DNA from: an uncultured Bacteroidales bacterium
GTDB taxonomy: Bacteria > Bacteroidota > Bacteroidia > Bacteroidales > Bacteroidaceae
Assembly: GCA_937898885.1 (NCBI GenBank)
Contig: CALDKD010000057.1
Span: 1 to 14,051 of the forward strand
DNA length: 14,051 nucleotides
Direction: 5' to 3'
This document shows, piece by piece, positions 1 through 5,510 of this stretch. A program made the position numbers and the translations under genes. The notes beneath the pieces were generated by a model. It searched no databases. It was not told the DNA's origin and was given only the letters and a program-made list of their open reading frames with translations. Position 1 is the first letter of the stretch, and each line of letters begins with the position of its first letter.

Positions 1-35
1 AAAAAGGTGTGGGAACATTATTGTTCTTACACCTT
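1..35 (-). terminator. Terminator-like hairpin ending the candidate ncRNA
   Basis: Positions 4-10 (AAGGTGT) pair with 29-35 (ACACCTT), and 13-17 (GAACA) pair with 22-26 (TGTTC), around a 4-nt loop. Read on the minus strand, the hairpin runs into at least five T (1-5, possibly more beyond the edge), as in an intrinsic terminator. Two positions (11-12 against 27-28) are A/C mismatches on this strand. Confidence 0.5.
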
Positions 36-239
36 CTTTGGGCTTCTCGCATTGCCTTGTCACAGCGTAAAAACAATAGCCCACACCTGGCAGATATACC
101 GGCACATAATTGTGTAACGATATGACCTGTGATGTGGTGCTATTGCCATTACCTTCGTGACGTGAATTTTGCGAGAATTCAAAGAAGAAGATAATCTCAA
201 TAACACCTTCAGTATGTCAGCTCCTGTTTGGCAGGAACT
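1..239 (-). ncRNA. Candidate structured non-coding RNA, 6S-like rod
   Basis: No protein-coding signal is visible here, but the segment is almost fully self-complementary in nested order. Paired blocks are 33-40 with 180-187 (8 bp), 44-50 with 171-177 (7 bp), 59-63 with 157-161 (5 bp), 74-80 with 139-145 (7 bp), 81-85 with 133-137 (5 bp, one bulged base), 94-97 with 120-123, and an apical hairpin 103-106 with 111-114. This gives a rod with a closing stem, a loosely paired centre and a long terminal stem, the layout known for 6S RNA, which binds RNA polymerase holoenzyme. On the minus strand the rod is preceded by a TAnnTTTG box (244-251) and a small hairpin (219-239), and followed directly by a terminator-like hairpin and T tract. 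The 5' end (about 238) is inferred from the box, and the 3' end may lie just outside the window. Caveat: two mismatched positions (41-42 with 178-179, 11-12 with 27-28) become G-U pairs only on the plus strand, so the strand is not settled. A riboswitch leader for a gene left of the window is an alternative. Confidence 0.5.
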
Positions 240-292
240 TCCACAAATTTAACGATTTTTTGGAATTGCAACAGATTGAAGGTGTTTTTTTT
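202..292 (+). terminator. Long stem followed by eight T on the plus strand
   Basis: AACACCTTCA (202-211) is perfectly complementary to TGAAGGTGTT (277-286), which leads into a T run (285-292). Two smaller hairpins lie inside (219-239; 239-243 with 261-265 extended by 245-248 with 255-258). A plus-strand RNA ending here would have a terminator-like 3' end, but the enclosed 65 nt is long for one. The structure overlaps the promoter proposed for the minus-strand RNA, so both are unlikely to act at once as drawn. Confidence 0.3.
244..272 (-). promoter_or_regulatory. Candidate Bacteroidota promoter for the ncRNA
   Basis: On the minus strand 251-244 reads TAAATTTG, a full match to the Bacteroidota -7 box TAnnTTTG. 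A TTG lies 17 nt upstream (272-270) as a possible -33 element. Transcription would begin near 238, at the foot of the hairpin 219-239. It is the only TAnnTTTG match I see on the minus strand between the rod and the lipoprotein gene. Confidence 0.45.
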
Positions 293-298
293 CATTCA

Positions 299-1468
299 TT
301 ACCAGTCATCATCGTCATCGTAGTCATCTTCATCATCAGTGAACTCTTCCAGCTCATCAAGAATGCCGGACAGTGTTGATGATACGGATTCGGCACGTTT
401 CATAAGATACATTGCGTCGTAGCACAAGTCTTCAACGTAATCGTAGTCATCAAGCTCGTCGAACGATGAGATGGTGCCGGTTACTGTGCCGTTCTTGTCG
501 ATGGTGTTCAGGGTTACGCTCTTGTTCTGAAGGGTGGCTACAAGGGCTTTGCCGTCTTTGAAGCCATCGGCACAATCGTACTGGAATGGTATGGCTTGCT
601 GACCTTCCTTGTTGTAGTAGCCGAACTTCTTGCCTTGGTTCTTGAAGACAAGGAGCATTCCCTCGTGGAACTGCTCACCGGGCTCCACACCTGCGGCCAG
701 GTTGAATACCAGCTCGCCTGTCTTGTTGATTACGGAATAGTTGTTCTCGCCCTCTACAACGGCAAGGCCATCGCTGAACGGATAGGCATCGTAGTATTTG
801 GCAGAGGTTGCAAGCTCACCCTTTTTGTTGATGTAGCCCCAGCCTGTCTTCATTCTGACGGCAGCCAGACCTTCGGAGAAGATATCAGCATTCTTGAATT
901 GTAGCGGTATCACCTCCTCGCCTTTGGCATTGACGTAGCCATAGAGGTCTGATTGCTCACCATCCATACCAACAACGGCAAGACCTTCGGAGAAGCCCTC
1001 TGAGGCGTGGTCATAGTTTACTGGTACTACTACTTTCCCGGTCTTGTCAACGAATCCGTACTTAGACTCCGATGAGTATTGTCCTTTCCTTACACGGGCG
1101 TAACCATCGCAAAAATCGCTGATGTCATCGTACTCAAATGGTATTACGAGCTTGCCTTTTTCGTTGTATGCGCCATACTTGTTGTCTTGAGTACATGCCA
1201 CATACATACCATCAATAGGCTGGTCAATGTAATAGACATTTGCAGGAACAATCTCCTGGCCCTTTCCGTTGATTAATCCGTACTGGCGCCCGTCGGCCAT
1301 CACGCGGGCCACACCATTCTGAAAATCGTAAATCTCCTGATACTTGCCCGCTAACTGAGTGTAGATTTTCTTTGATAGTACTTTCTCCGCAGGGCCGCTT
1401 GCCCCACCTCCGCACGAGGTAAGAATCGTTGCCGTAAGTACGGCTGTCAATAATGTTTGCTTTCTCAT
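299..1468 (-). CDS. WG-repeat lipoprotein with acidic C-terminal tail
   Basis: The 389-residue protein begins with a lipoprotein signal peptide: MRK, a hydrophobic stretch, and the lipobox LTSC with the lipidated Cys at 19. The following residues (GGGASGPAEK) have no early acidic cluster of the kind linked to surface export in Bacteroidota, so I favour a periplasm-facing anchor. Residues 50-310 carry about seven WG-type repeats with cores at 63 (YGLI), 98 (YGAY), 137 (YGFV), 176 (YGYV), 210 (WGYI), 244 (YSVI) and 282 (FGYY). Each is followed by a K/N-x-G turn and usually a V/I-P-x-x-Y/F strand; a degenerate copy sits near 322. WG repeats form beta-rich, possibly propeller-like folds, usually of unknown function. 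The tail (378-389) is nearly all Asp/Glu, ending in Trp. It lies 34 nt after the 625-residue exported protein and probably shares its transcript. No clear minus-strand terminator follows the stop codon. Repeat family and lipoprotein status are clear; the role is unknown. Confidence 0.9.
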   Translation of the reverse strand: MRKQTLLTAVLTATILTSCGGGASGPAEKVLSKKIYTQLAGKYQEIYDFQNGVARVMADGRQYGLINGKGQEIVPANVYYIDQPIDGMYVACTQDNKYGAYNEKGKLVIPFEYDDISDFCDGYARVRKGQYSSESKYGFVDKTGKVVVPVNYDHASEGFSEGLAVVGMDGEQSDLYGYVNAKGEEVIPLQFKNADIFSEGLAAVRMKTGWGYINKKGELATSAKYYDAYPFSDGLAVVEGENNYSVINKTGELVFNLAAGVEPGEQFHEGMLLVFKNQGKKFGYYNKEGQQAIPFQYDCADGFKDGKALVATLQNKSVTLNTIDKNGTVTGTISSFDELDDYDYVEDLCYDAMYLMKRAESVSSTLSGILDELEEFTDDEDDYDDDDDW

Positions 1469-1502
1469 AACCTTTACCTTTATAATAACAAAAATGTTTG
1501 AA

Positions 1503-3380
1503 TTAATAGTCGTTAATGGTTTTTTGATAACCTATGCCACCTAGCAGAATCTCATAATTCGTGCTGCCATAGCCACTGCTGCTTGCCGGAACATAATAGT
1601 GTTTGTCTCGCACTTCACGACCGGAGGAATCAAGTTCATTTGGTGTGGTTTTGAATATATTACCTTTGAAATACTCAAGTTTAGGAGCCTTAGGTGAGTA
1701 AAAATATATGTCCTTCAAATTAGGACAGCCTATGAAGTTGTTTGCGCATATCTTTGAAATACAGCTTGGAATGTGCAGCTCAACCAATGAGCGAATATAA
1801 GTGAAAGCATTCTCTGGAATGTACTTTTTGTTTGTTGCCTTGATGTTTATGTAATGCCTGCCTTCTTCAAATTTGAGCTCACGGGTTATCTCATGCTCTT
1901 TTCCGTCAACATACATTGCGGTACAGAATTCTTTCAGTGCCTGGCCCGATTTGGAAATCAAGACGGTCCCACTGCTGCTCTGAATATCTACTACCAGCAT
2001 CAGCACATCGCTGTTGTCGCGTACCATAGCATAACTGTTCTCAACGGCGGCAATGGCGGCAAGACGCGCCTCCTCAGCCTTGCGCTCTGCTGCAAGACGC
2101 GCCTCCTCAGCCTTACGCTCTGCTGCAAGACGCTCTTCCTCGGCTCTTTTCTGGGCTGCCAGCAACTCTTCTTGATATTTCCGCTCTTTCTCGGCTTTAA
2201 TGGAATCGGCCTCTGCCTTCAATGCCATTACCTGATCAGTCTGCTCAGGGGTAAGATAGACATTGCCATAATACGATGTCTTGCTGCGTCCCTCGGGTAC
2301 ATACTGCTTGTAGTTCTTTATTTCGGGCAACGAGTCAGAGACACTGCCGTCATAATGGAATGTGTAGAGTCCGCTGGATGATTTGTACAGCATATCATCG
2401 AGTTGCTCAAATTTCTCTCCGCTCCTAAAATTATCCCAAACACCTTGATATGAATTGCCAACCTTTCCGGCAATATCGCCCGATAAAAGATAGTTGCCAT
2501 AGTAATTCTTGAACTCCTCAAATCCGGTTTCGGTAAACATCACAATCTGTTTAAGTGCTATATACTTCTGGTCGCAGCATTTTGAGAAATCATATCCGCC
2601 AATTTTGCTGATGCCGAACATTCCTCTCAGGAAGAAATCAATGGCATCCTCGGTTGAGAGTGTTCTCTCAAGGCATATATAGCCTTTTTCCTTCAGTTCT
2701 TCCTTTGTGATGGATTTTGAGCCGAGTTTTCTAGCCATTTCTGTAACTGACGCGGGTGTGGTGGAGGTCTTCTCTGTCTCACTCACAAGCACTCCGTTCA
2801 AGAACTCGTATGTTATCTGATCCAACTTCCACCGGCCGTTCAATTCGCCATTGCTGTTGAATGAGCCCGACATATCCCTGTCTTCAGTTTTCAATGAGAA
2901 AGCACCAACCAGAATACCGTTCTTGAAGTTTGCCGTAGCCTTCTTGGTCTCCTTGGCTCCTGTAGCGCTATAGGACGAACTGATAGTAGCAGAGAAGGCT
3001 CCGTTAGGATTTCCGTTGATGAACGAGCCTGTTATGGTATAGGTGGTGTTGGAGTTGCCGCGATAGGTTTTGGCCACCTCCTTGCCTGTGCCGCTCAAAG
3101 CGCCATTAATCTTGCCGTCTTTCATAGTTGTGGTAAGGTTGTACGATGCCGTCATATTGGCATAACTGGCACCTGCAGTCGTACTTCCTTTTATTGAAAG
3201 AGGTCCTGTCTTTACCATCTCACCATCATCATTGGCATAATACTTGTAGGTCATTGTGGCTCCCATATCAATCAATTCGCTTGGAGTAGGAAGCAGAATG
3301 TCGGTGCTGGCGCTCTGTGTCTGTGCGTACAAAGAGTACGATGCCATTGCCGCAATCAATGATAATAATACTTTTCTCAT
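1503..3380 (-). CDS. Exported protein: YwqK/MORN-like repeats, coiled coil, BspA-like LRR end
   Basis: The 625-residue protein has a signal peptide (MRKVLLSLIAAMASYSLYA, probable cleavage after Ala19). Residues about 45-200 contain repeated G-x-F/L and N-G-x-x-N/V-G-x-F/W units (92, 122, 154, 173, 181) resembling the beta-hairpin repeats of YwqK/MORN-like proteins. Residues 210-375 are a mixed region I do not recognise, with CC at 268-269. Residues 380-447 are a strongly charged Ala/Glu/Lys/Arg coiled coil with 11-residue repeats (core EEARLAAERKA). The end (about 500-575) resembles one or two BspA-like leucine-rich repeats: IPENAFTYI, LVELHIPSCI, FIGCPNLKDIYF. Most likely it is periplasmic or envelope-associated, the coiled coil acting as spacer or oligomeriser. 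It heads a probable two-gene operon with the WG-repeat lipoprotein. No catalytic motif is seen and the function is unknown. Confidence 0.85.
   Translation of the reverse strand: MRKVLLSLIAAMASYSLYAQTQSASTDILLPTPSELIDMGATMTYKYYANDDGEMVKTGPLSIKGSTTAGASYANMTASYNLTTTMKDGKINGALSGTGKEVAKTYRGNSNTTYTITGSFINGNPNGAFSATISSSYSATGAKETKKATANFKNGILVGAFSLKTEDRDMSGSFNSNGELNGRWKLDQITYEFLNGVLVSETEKTSTTPASVTEMARKLGSKSITKEELKEKGYICLERTLSTEDAIDFFLRGMFGISKIGGYDFSKCCDQKYIALKQIVMFTETGFEEFKNYYGNYLLSGDIAGKVGNSYQGVWDNFRSGEKFEQLDDMLYKSSSGLYTFHYDGSVSDSLPEIKNYKQYVPEGRSKTSYYGNVYLTPEQTDQVMALKAEADSIKAEKERKYQEELLAAQKRAEEERLAAERKAEEARLAAERKAEEARLAAIAAVENSYAMVRDNSDVLMLVVDIQSSSGTVLISKSGQALKEFCTAMYVDGKEHEITRELKFEEGRHYINIKATNKKYIPENAFTYIRSLVELHIPSCISKICANNFIGCPNLKDIYFYSPKAPKLEYFKGNIFKTTPNELDSSGREVRDKHYYVPASSSGYGSTNYEILLGGIGYQKTINDY
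2059..2157. repeat. 33-bp tandem repeat, three copies (coiled-coil region)
   Basis: Copies begin with GCAAGACGC at 2059, 2092 and 2125, exactly 33 bp (11 codons) apart. The first two are nearly identical (one base difference seen, TTGCGC against TTACGC); the third is diverged. They encode the hendecad repeat of the exported protein's coiled coil. Being in frame, copy-number change by slippage would alter coiled-coil length without breaking the gene. Confidence 0.85.
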
Positions 3381-3469
3381 CTTCTTGTATGTTTGTTTTT
3401 GTTATGTCTTTTCAAGTCTGGATTCTAGTCAAATCCACGACAAAAACTCTTCCCGCATTATTCACGATG

Positions 3470-3500
3470 CAAAGATTCAAACTATTGTGAACTCAAACAA
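3470..3500 (-). promoter_or_regulatory. Weak candidate promoter for the exported-protein operon
   Basis: On the minus strand 3477-3470 reads AATCTTTG, one mismatch from TAnnTTTG. A TTG lies 20 nt upstream (3500-3498). Transcription would start near 3463, giving a leader of about 80 nt. I found no exact TAnnTTTG box on this strand between 3381 and 3520. The TGTCA tandem element at 3501-3520 lies immediately upstream of the TTG. Confidence 0.3.
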
Positions 3501-3520
3501 TGTCATTTAATGTCAATTAA
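3501..3520. promoter_or_regulatory. Tandem 10-bp element TGTCATTTAA / TGTCAATTAA
   Basis: Two near-identical decamers stand head to tail at 3501 and 3511. The same layout, TGTCATTTTA then TGTCATTTTC, occurs at 4311-4330 next to the kinase start. A repeated 10-bp period equals one helical turn and suits a dimeric DNA-binding protein. Here it sits just upstream of the presumed promoter of the exported-protein operon. That it is an operator is inference. Confidence 0.4.
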
Positions 3521-3575
3521 CAGGCACGCTTGTGCGCCTGGAAAAACATCCGATACGGGCAATTCTGGAGCAAGC

Positions 3576-3622
3576 AGAGGCAAATCAGGGGCGTCTCCCG
3601 GAGATGCCCCTGATTTGTCTCT
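3576..3622. repeat. Near-perfect long intergenic inverted repeat
   Basis: CAAATCAGGGGC (3581-3592) is perfectly complementary to GCCCCTGATTTG (3606-3617). Pairing extends outward through 3576-3580 with 3618-3622 (one G-U) and inward through 3593-3597 with 3601-3605 (one G-U). This gives a stem of about 22 bp with a 3-nt loop (CCG). It lies 54 nt after the stop of the regulator gene (minus strand). There is no T run on either side, so it is not a standard intrinsic terminator. It could be a 3'-end stabiliser or processing site, or a REP-like mobile palindrome. A smaller hairpin (CAGG...CCTG, 3521-3540) lies between it and the TGTCA element. Confidence 0.7.
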
Positions 3623-3675
3623 ACCTGCGGGTTTTACCGGAAATAAAAAACCACCGTGGGATTATTGCGGCCTGC

Positions 3676-4272
3676 TTATTTCAGTTCATCGGCCAGAACG
3701 ATGTCTAAGGTTGTGAGTCCGTTGCGCTGACCTACAACGTAACGGGACTCATTGCCATCGCGGCTTACGAATTTGTCAAGATAGAGCTCACGGCCCAGCT
3801 GAAACTGAATGCACGAGAAGGTATCGCCGGGCTGGACTTTCGTGTTGACAGACTGCTCAACAATGAAACGATGTCCGCCAAGGTATTTGCAGATGCACTG
3901 ACGGTCGGGGTACCAGCCTATACGTACAAGACCACCTATGCGAAGTGAGTCAGAATCAAGTATGTTTCCGGAAATCACGTCAGACTCCACCTCGGACTCC
4001 TCGGCCAGATGACGGCAGAAATCATTCCAGTTCTGCGCTCCAACCACTACGCTCAACACATTCAGCGTATGTACCGACACCACATCGGCCTTGCGGGTGG
4101 AATAGCCCCACAGACGTTCCAAAGTGCTTTCGGATATGTGATTGCGCGTAATACGCTCAATATCGTACGACAGAGATATGAAAGAGGTATGGGTAAGAGC
4201 CTGGTAGCCCACCTTCTCCTCTACTTTCTTGCGCAGAGCGTTAACTTGAGGTATATTACACTTGATTGACAT
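3676..4272 (-). CDS. Regulator-like protein with ISxSTLxRLWGY signature
   Basis: I place the start at the ATG at 4270-4272 (198 residues, MSIKCNIPQV...). An in-frame TTG 18 nt upstream is possible but lies inside promoter-like sequence. The N-terminal part (about 1-90) is mostly helical and contains NHISESTLERLWGY (44-57), a signature recurring in Bacteroidota proteins that looks helix-turn-helix-like: a short turn, then a helix with an exposed Arg and the LWGY end. VHTLNVLSVVVG (68-79) and NWNDFCRHL (81-89) follow as further helices. Residues about 103-198 are a predicted beta-rich domain (GLVRIGWYPDRQCICKYLGGHRFIV...) that I cannot name. There is no signal peptide or membrane segment, so it is probably cytoplasmic. 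It diverges from the kinase gene across 47 bp, which suggests joint control or partnership. DNA binding is inferred, not shown; it could instead be a protein-protein adaptor for the kinase. Confidence 0.8.
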   Translation of the reverse strand: MSIKCNIPQVNALRKKVEEKVGYQALTHTSFISLSYDIERITRNHISESTLERLWGYSTRKADVVSVHTLNVLSVVVGAQNWNDFCRHLAEESEVESDVISGNILDSDSLRIGGLVRIGWYPDRQCICKYLGGHRFIVEQSVNTKVQPGDTFSCIQFQLGRELYLDKFVSRDGNESRYVVGQRNGLTTLDIVLADELK

Positions 4273-4302
4273 TGCGATACAAAAATACAAACATTATCTT
4301 TG
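4272..4302 (+). promoter_or_regulatory. Candidate kinase promoter (TTG - 20 nt - TATCTTTG)
   Basis: TATCTTTG at 4295-4302 fully matches the Bacteroidota -7 box, with TTG (4272-4274) 20 nt upstream as the -33 element. The start would be near 4308, leaving a leader of about 12 nt before the ATG at 4320. The direct repeat TTGCGATA occurs at 4272-4279 and 4300-4307, one copy on each promoter element, which could be a binding site that closes the promoter. Confidence 0.55.
4280..4296 (-). promoter_or_regulatory. Candidate regulator promoter, minus strand
   Basis: On the minus strand 4287-4280 reads TATTTTTG, an exact TAnnTTTG match. A start from it would fall only one or two bases before the ATG (4272), giving an almost leaderless mRNA. 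A second, imperfect box just upstream (TAATGTTTG, 4296-4288, one extra base) would leave about 10 nt of leader. No good TTG is seen at -33 for either. The boxes lie inside the kinase promoter, so the two could compete for polymerase. Confidence 0.35.
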
Positions 4303-4310
4303 CGATAAAT

Positions 4311-4330
4311 TGTCATTTTATGTCATTTTC
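4311..4330. promoter_or_regulatory. Tandem 10-bp element TGTCATTTTA / TGTCATTTTC at kinase start
   Basis: This is the same head-to-tail decamer pair as at 3501-3520 (17 of 20 positions agree by eye). It lies just downstream of the presumed kinase transcription start and includes the ATG (4320-4322), a position suited to repression. Part of it is coding (Met-Ser-Phe-Ser), so the match could be partly chance. Confidence 0.35.
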
Positions 4331-5450
4331 AAGTGAGACAGTAAGGGAGTTTTCCGAAAAAATAGACTATTCGGGCAACTATGAGAATTGTACGCTGCTG
4401 TTTGAGAGCGCGCAAAGCCGTATTTTCCGGGCAAGCAAGTGCGGAAGGTATTTTTTATTGAAGGCGCCAAAGAGCGATGCTGGCGTTCATCTGGCAATGT
4501 TGAAACGCGAGTACGAGCTGTCAATAGGATGCTCGCACCCATTCCTTATTCACACGTTCACATACGAGCCGGAGAGTCCCATCGGGCCCTGTATTGCGAT
4601 GGAGTATGTAGATGGCCGCAACCTGCGGGAGTTTCTGCGTGACCAGCCATCGTTGAGACAGCGTAAAAGAGTGTTTCAGCAAATATTGTCAGCCATCAAA
4701 TATCTGCACCAGAACGGTATCATACACAACGACCTGAAGCCCGAGAATATCCTGATAACCCACTCCGACAACGATGTGAGGGTAATAGACTTCGGGCTTT
4801 CCGATGACGATGCCCACTATCTGATAAAGACACCCGGGCTTTCGCCCTACTACTCATCACCCGAGCTCCGGGCCCTGGCACGCGGGGAGCAGGCTCAGAT
4901 TGATGCCCGCAGCGACATATTCTCCGTTGGAATGATTATGCGCGAGATGTTCGGCACCCTGACGTATAGGCATATTGCGTCAAGATGCCTGCAATTACAT
5001 CCTGACAAGCGCTACAGCAACATAGATGCAATAAACAAAGCCATTGCCCGCAGGAAGCGCCGGCCATTCATAATAGCGGCCGGCATTCTGGCAATAGCCA
5101 TAGCTGCCGGCATAACATTCAGCATACAGCGTATTCACACCCTGCAGGATACCATAACCACATACGAACAGGCTGAGAGACAGAAAGAGGAAGCCGTAAA
5201 CAAACTGATAGACGAGATTGACGAATGGGTTAACACAGAGGGTGAAAGGCTTATCTCAGCCATAGAGAGACAAACCGACCGCGATAGTCTGAGCAAAAAA
5301 ATAGTAGAGTATGTAGAGGGATACAATGCCATCAGAGAAAGCACAATAGCCAAATGTGATGACTACACGGCACCGATAATCCAGCAATACCTGACCAAAA
5401 TATACAATAAACTATACATACGCTACAGGGCCAAACTAGAGGAGTGGTAG
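4320..5450 (+). CDS. Membrane-anchored serine/threonine protein kinase (Hanks type)
   Basis: The start is taken as ATG 4320 (376 residues). The longer frame from TTG 4266 runs through the promoter and into the divergent gene. The kinase domain (about 20-245) shows the ATP-anchoring Lys48 (FLLKAP), the probable helix-C Glu64, a catalytic loop IIHNDLKPEN with Asp138, Lys140 and Asn143, DFG at 157-159, an APE equivalent SPE at 180-182, and Asp199 in DIFSVGM. Oddities are a P-loop without the GxGxxG glycines (ESAQSRIF, 29-36), HND in place of HRD, and a short C-lobe in which only about 45 residues follow Asp199. One membrane segment (about 249-268, Ala/Ile-rich) follows basic ARRKRR. Residues 269-376 are charged and helical, probably coiled coil, and should face the periplasm. 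The layout suggests an envelope sensor with a cytoplasmic kinase. The substrate is unknown; the divergent regulator and the exported proteins nearby are candidates for partner or targets. It ends 60 nt from the convergent rpoC end. Confidence 0.92.
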   Translation: MSFSSETVREFSEKIDYSGNYENCTLLFESAQSRIFRASKCGRYFLLKAPKSDAGVHLAMLKREYELSIGCSHPFLIHTFTYEPESPIGPCIAMEYVDGRNLREFLRDQPSLRQRKRVFQQILSAIKYLHQNGIIHNDLKPENILITHSDNDVRVIDFGLSDDDAHYLIKTPGLSPYYSSPELRALARGEQAQIDARSDIFSVGMIMREMFGTLTYRHIASRCLQLHPDKRYSNIDAINKAIARRKRRPFIIAAGILAIAIAAGITFSIQRIHTLQDTITTYEQAERQKEEAVNKLIDEIDEWVNTEGERLISAIERQTDRDSLSKKIVEYVEGYNAIRESTIAKCDDYTAPIIQQYLTKIYNKLYIRYRAKLEEW

Positions 5451-5463
5451 CCGTATAAAACGG

Positions 5464-5489
5464 AAAAGGTCGCCGGAAACCCGGCGACC
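5464..5489 (-). terminator. Intrinsic terminator of the rpoBC operon
   Basis: GGTCGCCGG (5468-5476) and CCGGCGACC (5481-5489) form a perfect 9-bp GC-rich stem with a 4-nt loop. On the minus strand it is followed by TTTT, CCG and TTTT (5467-5456). It starts 21 nt after the rpoC stop. On the plus strand no T run follows, so it ends rpoC transcription and may also hinder read-through from the kinase. Confidence 0.85.
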
Positions 5490-5510
5490 CTCTCACTATC
5501 AAGTTTCTAA

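Noticed and set aside
1..298. tmRNA, RNase P RNA, SRP RNA or a cobalamin, TPP or SAM riboswitch
   Set aside because: None of their conserved cores is present: no T-loop/CCA end, no RNase P or SRP signature, no complete B12 core. A GGTATATCTGCC stretch on the minus strand recalls a B12 box, but the rest is missing.
3510..3716. 68-codon plus-strand frame starting ATGTCAATT, like the kinase start
   Set aside because: It runs through the long hairpin and into the antisense of the regulator gene; the composition is low-complexity Gly/Ser/Pro and the shared start is explained by the TGTCA decamer.
4273..4290. Longer regulator start at TTG 4290
   Set aside because: The added residues (MYFCIA) lie inside the -7 box; ATG 4272 is simpler.
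4266..4319. Longer kinase start at TTG 4266
   Set aside because: It would make the promoter boxes coding and overlap the divergent gene; the ATG at 4320 fits the box spacing and the start of conserved sequence.
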